64,000 nt of DNA from Prostheceraeus crozeri. Taxonomy: Eukaryota > Platyhelminthes > Polycladida > Euryleptidae. Below the pieces are notes generated by a model. That model was not told the DNA's origin. It ran no database searches and was given only the letters and a program-made list of their open reading frames with translations. A program made the position numbers and the translations under genes. This document shows, in pieces, positions 38,276 through 48,595 of this stretch. The DNA is taken from positions 868,001 through 932,000 of the forward strand of contig CAJQUW010001859.1 of NCBI GenBank assembly GCA_907163375.1, written 5' to 3'. Numbering within the stretch: the stretch's first letter is position 1; each line of letters begins with the position of its first letter.

Positions 38276-39498
38276 CGAGAGATTTTGGGAATACCACAGT
38301 AGTGCCATTCCTCGCTATCATCTTGTTTTACTAATAAGAGGTTGACTACACGTTCATAACAAGTTGAACGTGAATTATAGCGGGCACCCTTCAACCCCTT
38401 CTCCCACACGTGAACGACAATTTTAATCTTATTATGTTTTTCGAACGTTTCTACATCTTTGATTTTCATATTGTTACTATCACAACCATCAAAGTCTAGT
38501 TCATCCTCCTAATGTCGATAGCTATAGGTGCGATCTCGGTGCGCGTTGATATCATTATAGTGAAGGATGGATAGGACTGCATATTTGAAACACTGTGATT
38601 TACAATCGACATTGATGACAGCTTTCTTATTATACAACGTTTTTGGTAGTTTAAATGTACCTCGAGCTGCATGACTTTCTAATAGTGAAATTTTGAATAT
38701 GGCTGAGTCCACACCATCAAAAATGAGAGCGCTGTCGCGTTGATTGAATTTATCTACATTTGATTTTAAACATTGAATGTGAAAATTTAGCCAAGACTCG
38801 CAATCTACAACTTCGGTTGCGGAAGAGGAAGGAACATGAAACTGTATTCTCTCCGTCACTTGACCCGTTTGAAAATCTATCTTAATATATTTTAGTTTAA
38901 GGTAGATGAGCGCCTTCATTCTAAAATTGTCTAAATTGTTGAAGAGAAAATCTACTATTTGAGTATTGGAATCAATGCAGTAGTCGCGTACTAAATTATT
39001 ATGTGAAACATTAATGAGGGAGATGGTAGAGGTACCGTTGGTGTAGTGATCATTTGCATGCGTGTGTTGAAGTCTGTGCGAAGATCGCTGAAAGTGACTA
39101 TCAAAAGAAAGAGGGCACAAATCGCAAGGAAAGGAGATGTCATCGTCAGAATCAACTTCACCTCTGGAGATTGACGCCGCTTTGCGTTGACACACACGTT
39201 GTTTGATGTGTCGAAGGAGACTGTGCTTCCTTGTAAACATATGTCCGCAGTCGGCACATTCCCACTCGTTGCCTTGTCGCGAGAGTCCTGAGATGGAACT
39301 CACATCACCTGAAACAGAAATCATTCTATCATCTCTGTTCAAGTCTCAGTGTATTGTTACAACCTACCTTGACTCAACAACTCTAAACTTTCCTCGAGAA
39401 GGGAGGGCGTTGGTGATGAAGTTGATGGCTGAAATTGAGGAAGATGCTATTAACCACACGTTTGACGGAGATGAGTGAAGAAATTTTCAACTTACCAT
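38276..39498 (-). pseudogene. polB: Outer DNA polymerase B, 5' (N-terminal) part, spliced
   Basis: The ATG (39496-39498) is its own exon, followed by a 67-nt intron (39495-39429), a 61-nt exon (39428-39368), a 59-nt intron (39367-39309) and the main exon from 39308. All junctions are GT-AG and keep frame. The protein start has two Cys/His zinc fingers (C-A-D-C...H-x4-H and C-D-L-C...H-x4-H) and the conserved region with C-F-K-Y-A-V-L-S-I-L-H. An in-frame TAG lies at 38509-38511. The nested Polinton cuts the gene at 38275. Confidence 0.85.
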
Positions 39499-39652
39499 TT
39501 CAACGAAATCGAGTTTAAGGTTGATACTTCAACAAGATAGAGACTTCACGAGAGAGCAGTTTACTTGTACGCCTCAAATATAGAATTCGTCAGAGAACAC
39601 TTCACTTATATGTCACAAAGACAGAGTGAAATGATACGGATGTCACTTTACA

Positions 39653-39698
39653 TATATACTTTCATATTCATCATTCATTGGCTGTTCATTCTGATTGG
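39653..39698 (-). promoter_or_regulatory. Promoter of outer polymerase, two CCAAT boxes and TATA
   Basis: On the minus strand CCAAT boxes at 39694-39698 and 39677-39681 precede a TATATA at 39653-39658, about 155 nt before the ATG. The order matches the promoter at 3912-3957. The gap is shared with the diverging gene at 39756, so it may drive both. Confidence 0.55.
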
Positions 39699-39755
39699 TT
39701 GCTTGTTGATACTTAAGAATTAGAAAACATTTCAAAGTTATTATTCACAGTCAAC

Positions 39756-40151
39756 ATGACAAGCCCTCCGACAACACCAAACACAAAATTCTCTTCTCCA
39801 TCCTCAACACCAAATGCTCCAACGAAGGTAGAGAAGGTGTTATTACCAGCGGACAACGAAGAGAGTATATGTGAGAAGGAGTGTCCCGACTTAACAGGCG
39901 TGAGGTGGAAGTATCTCCAGTACGATACTGACGATGTGATGGAGATCACCAGCACAAAATTCCTCCACCAATTATGGGAGTGGTACACCCCTAACTCCCA
40001 GCCACGAACTATGGAGGAGTGGGAGTATATTGACAAAGTGAGGCTCGCAGTGGAAGAACGATTAAAGCAACTGAACTGTTTTTGTTATCTATGTGAAGCC
40101 AGACTCTGGGACGATATTGACGATGAAGACCTTTTGAAATACATGCCATAA
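39756..40151 (+). CDS. Unrecognised acidic protein diverging from polymerase
   Basis: The 131-aa protein has an S/T/P-rich start and a C-terminal C-F-C-Y-L-C-E block followed by an acidic D-D-I-D-D-E-D tail. AATAAA (40150-40155) overlaps the stop. Position opposite the polymerase suggests an early regulatory or replication role, which is a guess. Confidence 0.6.
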   Translation: MTSPPTTPNTKFSSPSSTPNAPTKVEKVLLPADNEESICEKECPDLTGVRWKYLQYDTDDVMEITSTKFLHQLWEWYTPNSQPRTMEEWEYIDKVRLAVEERLKQLNCFCYLCEARLWDDIDDEDLLKYMP

Positions 40152-40198
40152 TAAATTTTTATTTCGTATTATCTTTGCTTTCATACTGACTTACTTGA

Positions 40199-40609
40199 AT
40201 GGGGCTTCAGTGGATGATTTAACCATGTATACATTTTCATTTGGAAATAGTAGCACGCTTAGTCTAACTTGTAAATCTTAAAACATTTCATATGGACGAT
40301 GATGGTAGATGAAATAGTGTCAAATAAATTAAGATAGCTTACACTTCTGATACAGGGATAGCAATCGACTGCGATCCATGTGTAAAGAGCTTGTTAGACT
40401 ACGGATGGGCTTAAGTGGATGATTTAACCATGTATACTTTTTCATTTGGAAATAGTAGCACGCTTAGTCTAACTTGTAAATCTTAAAACATTTCATATGG
40501 ACGATGATGATAGATGAAATAGTGTCAAATAAAATTAAGATAGCTTACACTTCTGATACAGGGATAGCAATCGACTGCGATCCATGTGTAAAGAGCTTGT
40601 TAGACTACG
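40199..40609. repeat. Tandem duplication of a 205-bp unit
   Basis: Units at 40199-40403 and 40404-40609 are nearly identical. Both end with GATAGCAATCGACTGC, which recurs at 41456-41471. No gene is convincing here. Confidence 0.9.
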
Positions 40610-40950
40610 GAAGAGAGAAGTGTGTTATGTTGCGTGTGGCGCGTGAGTGTCCTCCCATTTCATTCCATTCATCAATTCGTCTCATTGATAGAGACAGGTA
40701 GAACTCATGGTTCTCATAACGTATGCAATGGAAAGTTTTAGGCGACCTTCGACAGTTGGCTAAATGTCGCCCTGGCGCGAATGCATACTACGTTGAGACA
40801 GAGGCAATCACTTGCAAACATGACGCAGAGAGGTTTAACAAGATTGACCATTGCCGAATGTCCCTTGCGGTATACATAGCTACGGGTTTCACCGCCGCCC
40901 TTTACAGGAACGCCCGTCGAAAGGAAGTATTACACCGAACTTCATTTGCA

Positions 40951-41090
40951 ACGTTCAAGTTGACTGATAGCAGATTCAACTTAATGATAGTATTCGCCAG
41001 TCCGAAGACTGCCCAGGGCAAACCGCGAGGAGGTTCTATCATGTCTTGCCCCATGGTGGCCCTTAAGAGAGCCGATGGTTCGTTCTCGGG
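40951..41090 (-). repeat. 140-bp 3' module, copy A
   Basis: This module recurs at about 41474-41613 and 41950-42089. It carries AAGTTGA-N12-TCAACTT and, on the minus strand, a histone-type stem-loop. It follows the gene at 41105. The plus strand is also open through copies A and B with few changes, but copy C has a stop in that frame. Confidence 0.85.
41054..41073 (-). terminator. Histone-type 3' stem-loop after the gene at 41105
   Basis: On the minus strand the stem GGCTCT, loop CTTA and stem AGGGCC (one G-U pair) are followed by ACCA, then a purine-rich GGGGCAAGA. The size (6-bp stem, 4-nt loop), the GGC start and the ACCA flank match replication-dependent histone mRNA 3' ends. The stem starts 32 nt after the stop codon. 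The first loop base is C rather than the usual U. Confidence 0.6.
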
Positions 41091-41104
41091 GGGTGTGAAT
41101 TTGA

Positions 41105-41359
41105 CTATTGGCTGGAATAGTCAATGGGTATGACGGTTAGGTTGTCATAGACCCTATACCGCCGAGGTCGTACTGGTGCATCTGGCACCTTTCGGATGCG
41201 GGTGGTTTTAGGAGTCCACACCTCATCCGTCCAAACGATCCTCTTGATCTTCCCCTTCTTCTCATCCTCTTCATCCCACTCGTCGAGGATGACGAACTCG
41301 GGAATGGCGTTGTCTTCATCGATGAAGACGGGAATGTTGTCGGCAGATGTCGCTTCCAT
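41105..41359 (-). CDS. Small unrecognised protein, histone-type 3' end
   Basis: The 84-aa protein is acidic in the first half (D-E-W-D-E-E-D-E-K-K) and basic later (R-P-R-R-Y-R-V-Y). A TATATAA box lies 42 nt upstream and a histone-like stem-loop 32 nt downstream. No family was recognised. Confidence 0.6.
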   Translation of the reverse strand: MEATSADNIPVFIDEDNAIPEFVILDEWDEEDEKKGKIKRIVWTDEVWTPKTTRIRKVPDAPVRPRRYRVYDNLTVIPIDYSSQ

Positions 41360-41400
41360 CGTGACTTGAAATTGAATGAGAAGTGCTACAATCTTCTGGC

Positions 41401-41407
41401 TTATATA
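41401..41407 (-). promoter_or_regulatory. TATA box for gene at 41105
   Basis: TATATAA on the minus strand lies 42 nt before the ATG at 41359. Confidence 0.6.
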
Positions 41408-41473
41408 GGGTTTTCAACAATGAATTGCTCAACAGCGAATCAGAATGCTTCAGGGATAGCAATCGACTGCATA

Positions 41474-41613
41474 ATGTTCAAGTTGACTGATAGCAGATTC
41501 AACTTAATGATAGTATTCGCCAGTCCGAAGACTGCCCAGGGCAAACCGCGTGGAGGTTCTATCATGTCTTGCCCCATGGTGGCCCTTAAGAGAGCCGGTG
41601 GTTCGTTCTCGGG
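41474..41613 (-). repeat. 140-bp 3' module, copy B
   Basis: It is nearly identical to copy A and follows the gene at 41626. The GATAGCAATCGACTGC block precedes it. Confidence 0.85.
41577..41596 (-). terminator. Histone-type 3' stem-loop after the gene at 41626
   Basis: The same GGCTCT, CTTA, AGGGCC, ACCA series occurs on the minus strand, starting 30 nt after the stop. Confidence 0.6.
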
Positions 41614-41625
41614 AGTAACGTCATC

Positions 41626-41892
41626 TTACACCCTACCAATTCTACTGAGAGAGTCTTTGACTCTCTCTTTGGTAGCACTGTCAACTTCCACACTAACTGG
41701 TACATGGCTAAAAAGTGGAATGTAGCGCCATTCCGTTGGATTGACAGCAGTTGCTGTCATCGGATTGCCAATCCGAGCAAGATTATTAAAAACTCTGTCT
41801 TGCTCCTCTAGCCTGACAAACTCCTCAAATAAATTTCGCGGCCTTAACTGCGGTCCGCGAGGAGAGCTGACTTGACTGTTCGGCGTCTGCAT
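41626..41892 (-). CDS. Small unrecognised protein, histone-type 3' end
   Basis: The 88-aa protein starts M-Q-T-P-N-S and has E-E-F-V-R-L-E-E-Q-D-R-V-F and an S-H-V-P-V-S-V-E-V strand. A TATA box lies 33 nt upstream and a stem-loop 30 nt downstream, the same cassette layout as its neighbour. Confidence 0.6.
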   Translation of the reverse strand: MQTPNSQVSSPRGPQLRPRNLFEEFVRLEEQDRVFNNLARIGNPMTATAVNPTEWRYIPLFSHVPVSVEVDSATKERVKDSLSRIGRV

Positions 41893-41924
41893 GATTGAAA
41901 TGAAATGAAATGAGAGGCAGTGGT

Positions 41925-41931
41925 TTATATA
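41925..41931 (-). promoter_or_regulatory. TATA box for gene at 41626
   Basis: TATATAA on the minus strand, in the context GGGTATATAAACC, lies 33 nt before the ATG. Confidence 0.65.
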
Positions 41932-41949
41932 CCCCTCTAACGCGACGCA

Positions 41950-42089
41950 ACGTTCAAGTTGACTGATAGCAGATTCAACTTAATGATAGTATTCGCCAGT
42001 CCGAAGACTGCCCAGGGCAAACCGCGTGGAGGTTCTATCATGTCTTGCCCCTAGGTGGCCCTTAAGAGAGCCGATGGTTCGTTCTCGGG
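41950..42089 (-). repeat. 140-bp 3' module, copy C
   Basis: It is nearly identical to copies A and B and lies downstream of the gene at 42190 and just upstream of the TATA box of the gene at 41626. Confidence 0.85.
42053..42072 (-). terminator. Histone-type 3' stem-loop after the gene at 42190
   Basis: The stem and loop are as in the other copies; the flank is ACCT instead of ACCA. After removal of the intron at 42125-42185 it starts about 57 nt from the stop. Confidence 0.5.
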
Positions 42090-42189
42090 AGTGACGTGAT
42101 AGGGTGGTGAAGGCGGGCAAAGATCTGCAATGAAAATGATATGTATTAGAATAGGATATACTATCTTATTTACTTTTTCACTTACCAAG

Positions 42190-43296
42190 TTAGCCATCCT
42201 TTGGCAGTCTCGCGCGCTTCCGAATAGAAAATTTGTGCAGATGGCCGCGCATTCTCAGGCTGGCATGGAGACATTTTTTCGTTGGATGGCCGTTATAACA
42301 TAGGATGGACTCGTCCAGATTTTGATTGACGAGTACTTCGCCGGCCAAATGATTATCCCGAATAGGGATGTGAAACTCAAACAAACGATCCTCATTCACA
42401 CGTTCCCACTCATCCCTCATGCGCTCCAACTTCTCATACGCCTGCCTCTCATCACCCCGCCGAGCCACAGTCCTCTCCAACTCAACATTCCTCGCTCTCA
42501 ACACACTCATCTCCTTCATCATCTCCTCAAACTTCGCTTCTGCATCTCTCATTCTTCTCTCCGCAGCACTCGCCCTCTTCTCACACTCATCATTCTTCTC
42601 TTCCAACTCTCGCGTCTTATTCTTCAAATCAGTCACACTACGCCTCATTCTAATATTTTCATCCGCTACCTCCTTCGACTTCAGTTCCTTCTTTTTCAAC
42701 TCATCCAACTCCTTCACAACTTCATCCTTCACTTTCTTCAAACTCTCATACTTATTAACCAGCAAATCATGCGCCATCTGCTGCGAAACATGCCTCTTCT
42801 CTTCATCCTTCAACCACCTCGCCGACTGCACACGAATCCCACCACTCTTCACTTTTGGGGAAGATGAGCTCTTCGGGGGGTCGGTGATCACAATGTTTGA
42901 CACCTCCGACGACGAAGAGCTCAACTTCCTCACACGCTTCCTCACACGCTCCCTATCTAAATCCACATCATCCTCATCATCACTCTCAAGCACTCTCTTT
43001 CGCTCAATCTCAGCCTCCAACGACGCAACCGCTCTCGCCAACTCATCATTCTCAACAACATTCTCAACAACATTCTCAACAACATTCTCGACCTTACCCT
43101 CTCCCTCGATCGCCAACATTCGCTCCCTCTCTTCCACAATCAACTGCGTAAATCTCAAATCACTCACTAAACCACCACTACAGTCAGCATGCACTCTGTA
43201 GAAACGCGCCTCATCCTCATCACCCTTCAGCACTCTACACTTCACACACGCAACCCTATTCAAGATAATCATGTGGCCGGTGCCCGCCTTCTTCAC
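42190..43296 (-). CDS. Long coiled-coil protein with Cys-rich ends
   Basis: About 368 aa. The first 40 residues hold C-V-K-C and H-A-D-C. Then come an E-N-V-V repeat coded by an 11-12 nt tandem, an acidic/Ser-rich region, and a heptad-rich coiled coil of about 140 residues. The end has C-Y-N-G-H and K-K-C-L-H. No ATG precedes the frame directly; reading upstream to 43379 (M-A-N-D-K) needs a shift near 43330 or an intron ending at an AATCGCAG acceptor. A GT-AG intron (42185-42125) lies 4 nt after the stop. Confidence 0.6.
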   Translation of the reverse strand: MKKAGTGHMIILNRVACVKCRVLKGDEDEARFYRVHADCSGGLVSDLRFTQLIVEERERMLAIEGEGKVENVVENVVENVVENDELARAVASLEAEIERKRVLESDDEDDVDLDRERVRKRVRKLSSSSSEVSNIVITDPPKSSSSPKVKSGGIRVQSARWLKDEEKRHVSQQMAHDLLVNKYESLKKVKDEVVKELDELKKKELKSKEVADENIRMRRSVTDLKNKTRELEEKNDECEKRASAAERRMRDAEAKFEEMMKEMSVLRARNVELERTVARRGDERQAYEKLERMRDEWERVNEDRLFEFHIPIRDNHLAGEVLVNQNLDESILCYNGHPTKKCLHASLRMRGHLHKFSIRKRARLPKDG

Positions 43297-43379
43297 ATGC
43301 GCCTTGGCGTCCGCCTGCGATTAATTCGCCCACATGAGCACATTTTGATGTGATATTTACGATTCTTATCGTTTGCCAT

Positions 43380-44155
43380 GCCTGATTTATTGTTAACTGT
43401 AAGATAATGAAATTTGTATCAGTTTGGAATCATGTAGTACAGTCATATTCCTAAAGTATTACACTTAGTCAGGAATGATAGATTTGAGTGTAGTGAGTGG
43501 CACTCGATCCCGTCGACAGCCCGAAGGCCTTGTACTGATCACTAGGGAAGTGAGAGATCTTCCCCGATACCCGCTCTTTACAGCTGAAGACATCATTGTC
43601 ACTGCCCCGAAGTGGTAACAGGAACGCCGAGTCAAAGGTAGTGATCAGTAGCTGGGATCTAACCCCTCAAAGCTGCCTTAGACTGAGTTAAATTTCACAT
43701 CTGATAGCAGATTTGAACTCAGGATACTTGAAAACCTTAGTCTATATGTTAAAACTTTGAAAAAACTGAAAATTAAGAATTTTTAAAAAAATTCCGCATT
43801 TTACTACTCATACTACTTTTAAAAAATTTTATCAGTAGTAAAGACACTATCAAACTCTATCATACAAACTTTGAAGTAAGAAGATAGCTTGCCTACTTCA
43901 AAAGATAGAGTCCTTTGAAACGACCGTCGCTTACCTCGTCTTTCGATGAAGTGATCAGACTTACGTTGTCGGGGGTTTATATATGCTCGGAAGAAAACTT
44001 AAAATGGCTCTATCTCCGAAAGTATTCATCGTAGCGACATGCGATTTGTTGCAAACGATTAGTCTCATCATTCTCTATCATATGACACCTGAACCATTCT
44101 CATATGACCACGGGAAGTTGGTCCGTCAGCACATGTCCATGTAACATGCCACAAG
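43380..44155. other. Non-coding stretch before right TIR
   Basis: No gene is visible. It has a block with CTGATAGCAGATT (about 43694), a weak echo of the 3' module, and no clear promoter. Confidence 0.4.
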
Positions 44156-44410
44156 TGAAAAAATTCCTAAGTGTGAGAGCTCCAGTGTGGTGAAAATTTT
44201 GAAAAATTTAACTTCCGAATTTCGACCTGGGACCTTTACCAAAACATTTTTCATCAAATTTCACGGACACCCCTCCCCCCCTCGTTCAGAGGAATTTGAT
44301 GAAAAATGTTTTGGTGACGGTCCCAGGTCGAAATTCCACACTTTGGAAAATTTTCAAAATTTCACCCATACAAAGCCACTCTGACACTTAGGATTTTTTC
44401 AGGTGAGCGA
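44156..44410. repeat. Large imperfect palindrome of TIR modules
   Basis: A diverged left-facing copy of the 125-bp TIR module (44156-44270) stands head to head with a right-facing copy (44285-44405). Confidence 0.75.
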
Positions 44411-44448
44411 GCTCCGACCTAAAATCTTGTAACCGCTCTAACTTTTGA

Positions 44449-45208
44449 ACGAAGACAGATATGAACAAGCCGTTTCTTTCACTGGATTTGTCTCACTCTT
44501 AGCTTTCAAACGAGCTATTGCACGACAAAATCCGTCCACTAGAAGCCAAGATTGAAGCTAGCTGTCCAGAGGGGGGGGGAGGTCAGTGAAATTTGATGAA
44601 AAATGTTTTGGTGACGGTCCCAGGTCGAAATTCCACACTTTGGAAAATTTTCAAAATTTCACCCATACAAAGCCACTCTGACACTTAGGATTTTTTCAGG
44701 TGAGCGAGCTCCGACCTAAAATCTTGTAACCGCTCTAACTTTTGAACGGCTGGTCCGATTGACTCGCAACAAAAAATGTCGTCGAGCAGTTTTTTCTCCT
44801 CTTTCAAACGAGTAGCCTTAAGACAAAATCCGTTCACTAGAACCAAAGTTAGAAGATTGCTGTCGGGGGGGGGGTCAGTGAAATTTGATGAAAAATGTTT
44901 TGGTGACGGTCCCAGGTCGAAATTCCACACTTTGGAAAATTTTCAAAATTTTACCCATACAAAGCCACTCTGACACTTAGGATTTTTTCAGGTGAGCTAC
45001 GACAGTCCACCCTCCCAACCTGGCCGGCACACCACGCCAACCTAGACACCACATCACCGCGCGCTATACGACGGTCGGCCAGAGGGGGGGGACGTCAGAA
45101 CCAAAGCACCACGGCGGCCGACCACGACACTCTGCCGTTCCAGAGGGGGGGGACGTCAGCGACGGCGGCCATCTTGCGCGGTCCAGAAGTGGAGTTTTAC
45201 TTACTACT
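44449..45208 (-). repeat. Right terminal inverted repeat, outer Polinton
   Basis: It matches the reverse complement of 3008-3769 with few changes. The element ends ACTTACTACT. Confidence 0.95.
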
Positions 45209-45214
45209 AGTTTG
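45209..45214. repeat. Target site duplication AGTTTG, right copy of outer Polinton
   Basis: It matches 3002-3007 exactly. Confidence 0.95.
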
Positions 45215-46256
45215 CACAAGTGAATCTTGTATCTCACATGACTATTTGAAAAATCTAAAAAAAGCGAAAAATATATCATTTTGTTCGAAACATGTTTCAA
45301 ATCCAGCTTTATTTTTTAAACTTGCTCAGATTAAAGCAATGAAAGAAATCGCACAAACTGACTAAAGAAAAAGAAAGTCACTAAAACACAAAGTTACTGA
45401 GTTCCTTTCTCTCTTTCCTGTCCAGTTGCATGATTATGTCAGATTAATGATCAGTTTTTTGATAAATGATTGATATAGCTCTACTTCAGTATAAAAAGAC
45501 AATATATAGGTAAATTTAATTACAGGCCCAGTATTTTGTGTTATATGTTATAATATGCAAACGATAATTCATAATGCTATATTTGTTTACATACATATCT
45601 ACTGACAGCATAGATGTCCATTTGTGGAATGATGGATTCTTAGGTAGGCCTTGGGTAGGCCTAGCATTTTCCAATAAAAGTGAAGGATTAATTTGCATGA
45701 ATGGGTAGAAATTTTATCGTTGTAGTAGGTTAGAGGCATTATTGTAAATCATTGTATATCATTATTAAAGTTTATATTGATATCATACGGCAACATTTCA
45801 GGTCATAAATCTCATTGGTGATTGCAATTAATGATGCCAAAATGGTTGGACACACTGAAAATTGCACAGATGTGTATGAAGTCTGGATGTTTTTACTTTA
45901 CAAAAATATAGCCAAAAGCAACGATTTAGTGAAGGAAATAGCACAATATACCCTACATTGCATTCAAGTGTCAATCACTGCATTATGTGGCGACTGCAGC
46001 ATCAAAAATCACGTCAAAAATCAATAGAAAGACATCTGACGATATGCGCGGCAGTGTTCTCGTATAATGCCTGTAATATTGATAAATTTTGCTTTTTTTG
46101 CAAGTGCAATGTAAACAGGGTTTCAGAGCCGGAGCCGTCCGCAGTCGTGGTAGCCGGTCGGAGCCGACAGGAAATACCACGGCTCCGGCTTCAGACTTTA
46201 TACTAAGAATTCAGTCACTTTTCGAGATAAAGTGATATTTGATAGTGTAGCTGAAA

Positions 46257-46454
46257 CCATAGAGTAGGGATATGTAGGTAGAGTGTCGACTCAGAAAAGT
46301 ATCTGTATACAGTGAAAATTTTTATATCAAAACATTCAGTTTTTTGAGGAGATAACGTTCCCGTGGTCCGAAAATTATTTGAGCAGTTTTGAAAAAAGTC
46401 AAAATTTGCCAATTTATATACTACCGAGATGACTCTCCTATATAAGTAGTATGA
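46257..46454 (+). repeat. Dispersed 200-bp repeat, copy 1
   Basis: It is about 90 percent alike to 59600-59799, same strand, beginning CCATAGAGTAGGGATAT and ending ATATAAGTAGTATGAA. Likely a short non-autonomous element. Confidence 0.85.
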
Positions 46455-48406
46455 AACAAGTTGGATATCAATAGGAATGAATATTTGCTAATAGCCATCC
46501 TAACTAAACGGAAATCAAGATGATTATCAAGTGAATTTCATGATCCGTGTTATAATGAAAGTCCTCATGAAAAAATCTACATCTTATTGTGCTTTCTTGG
46601 CTGATATTTCAAGTTTTTAATTCAATTTTCACCGGCATGATTTCATGATTCCGGATGAATTCATGTTTCATTTCTAGAATCTGGATAGTGATGTGGACCT
46701 ATATTTGCATCTTTCAAAGATAATTTAAATCATTGTCTTTGATTCTGTTATTTTGCTCTGCCAGTGGCAGGTTGCCTGTGATATGATCACGCTTAAGAAA
46801 ATACTCTTGAGGTTGAGCATGAAAGTACTAGGAACCTATCGAATTGCTAATTTAGCAAACATTAAATCTCCAAGGCTGTCATGAGAATCTGTGAAATCTG
46901 TGAAATACCATCATTTCTTCTGCATGACAATCATGATCTCTCAATTCCGCTATAATTTCTGCAAAACTGCAAAAAATTTGCATATCTCACATTTGGTGAC
47001 AATACCACCTGCATCTCCCTTGAGTTCATTTAATAAAATGGAAAGTATATACACATTGGGAATTTAATAAATGCGGAGTTACTACTCTACCTAATATACC
47101 TACTCTATGACTGAAACGAATACAAGTGTGTCATCATTGTAGGTTATTGTTGTAGACCTCTCAGAACCTGCTGTCCTTCATCTCCTTTGAATGCACAGCC
47201 CACTGCGAATCATCTATTTGGATTTTAATGGAGATCGCAGACTTCCTTCAGATTATGTTCCATTCGAAAACAGGCACATGCATTCTCTCCACAAATTTAA
47301 TACACTTATTGATTCTTGATTATTATTCATTTAAAAATGTATGGTCATTTTATAGGTGTCTCATTCACAATAAAATACCTAATGAAGTATTAAAATGCTT
47401 CTGAAGAAGTATTTTTGATATAAAAAGAATTTTAGTTCAATGTGGAAATATGTTTCACTTGATTGATGAATATTAGAGCCCTGACAGCTAAGTGGTTGAA
47501 TCATCTCGTCCAAACGGCAACACAGCTGTTTCTGCAGGGAACGAGGCTGAAAATGAGACTTTCAGAGAATGCAGTGCACCCTATCCATATCTGCTACGCA
47601 TGTGTGCGTCTGCAGAGCTCTACCCGGTTCATGTTCGTATCAGACACGATCAATAAAAAGTGAGCGTACATGTCATACACCGTGCGGATTGAAGCTTTTG
47701 AAGAGCCTTCCACTGACCAAAATACCTCGATGTGTCTGATTGAAATACTTCTTCTTTATCAATGTTGCCTCACTATGGAAGAATGAAATATTTGTTCTCG
47801 CCTCTGATCAGGCGCTAAGAGCGGCAGTGGTAGGGACTAAATCAGAGACTTGCATCATTCCCATATACATGCAAGTAGATTAAATTTTCATGGCTCCCTC
47901 GATGCGACTCATGCTTGTGCTTAGCCTCCAATCAGTGATATGTACGAAAATGTATTGGAAGACCAAATAAGTTTCAGCTAACTTAATCAGGATGCTGTGT
48001 TTTACGACAAAACAACGATTTGATGGATCTAGATGTGTTTAGCTTTAGTTTAGCTTCTAAGACAGTATGAACTGCATGACTTAGAGAAGGCTCTACACGT
48101 TGTTTTCTCACTCAGTCTCAGAAAACACAGACAAATGTCACTTTGCCGAAAACCTCAGTCTGCTCCCATTGGATATATACGTATCTGCTTCCTGTGATCT
48201 TGTCTGACAAGAAGAGGTACCAGGTAGACCTTGACAATCGTGCAGTTTCGCAGTAGCCATTCGGGTGTGCATCATTCTGTGAAGTCTCCTGTTCGGCTTC
48301 GTATTGGGGGTCAGACTATATGTCGAAGGGTCTTGGGTCGGAGCCGGAGCCGGAGCCGTGGTAGCTGGACCACGGTTCCGAAACCTTGCAGAATGTAAAA
48401 AGAAAA

Positions 48407-48595
48407 ATTAGATATTTAGTTGCATCCTCAGTTGAAAAATTGAAACAGACCTGAATAGCTGCCATTTCATTCAATATCAGGAATCATCAGCAGGCCTAGT
48501 TCACTGGATTCCTGGTATTGAATGAAATGGCAGTTACTCAGGTCTGTTCTCATTTTCAGCTGAGGATGCAGCTCAATATCTAATTATTCTAATTG
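48407..48595. repeat. Palindromic element with 80-bp arms
   Basis: 48407-48486 pairs with 48512-48595. The tips read AATTAGATATT. MITE-like, no protein. Confidence 0.8.

Larger units (their letters stand above)
3008..45208. mobile_element. Outer Polinton/Maverick (adintovirus-like), carrying nested insertions
   Basis: The element has near-identical TIRs of about 760 bp beginning AGTAGTAAGT, a perfect 6-bp target duplication, and the full Polinton gene kit: retroviral-type integrase, packaging ATPase, adenain-like protease, major capsid, penton-like proteins and protein-primed DNA polymerase B. Without the nested Polinton and the Penelope insert it would be about 22.8 kb. The polymerase and one penton gene are broken while the other virion genes stay open. 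The TIRs differ at only a few sites, so insertion was fairly recent in evolutionary terms. Confidence 0.95.

Noticed and set aside
40998-41011. CAGTC-CGAA-GACTG in the outer element's 3' modules as a double-hairpin element
   Set aside because: It resembles one hairpin of the nested-element type but has a 4-nt loop and no partner hairpin beside it.
40504-41133. Plus-strand frames through the 205-bp duplication and module copy A
   Set aside because: They follow repeats, lack motifs, and the module frame has a stop in copy C. A coding origin of the module is noted but not supported.
42322-43201. Long plus-strand open frames opposite the coiled-coil gene
   Set aside because: Ser/Leu/His-rich shadows of a Glu/Lys/Arg-rich coiled coil on the minus strand.
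43497-43700. Possible SINE or tRNA-like segment
   Set aside because: I could not fit A/B box or cloverleaf features and saw no second copy in the window.
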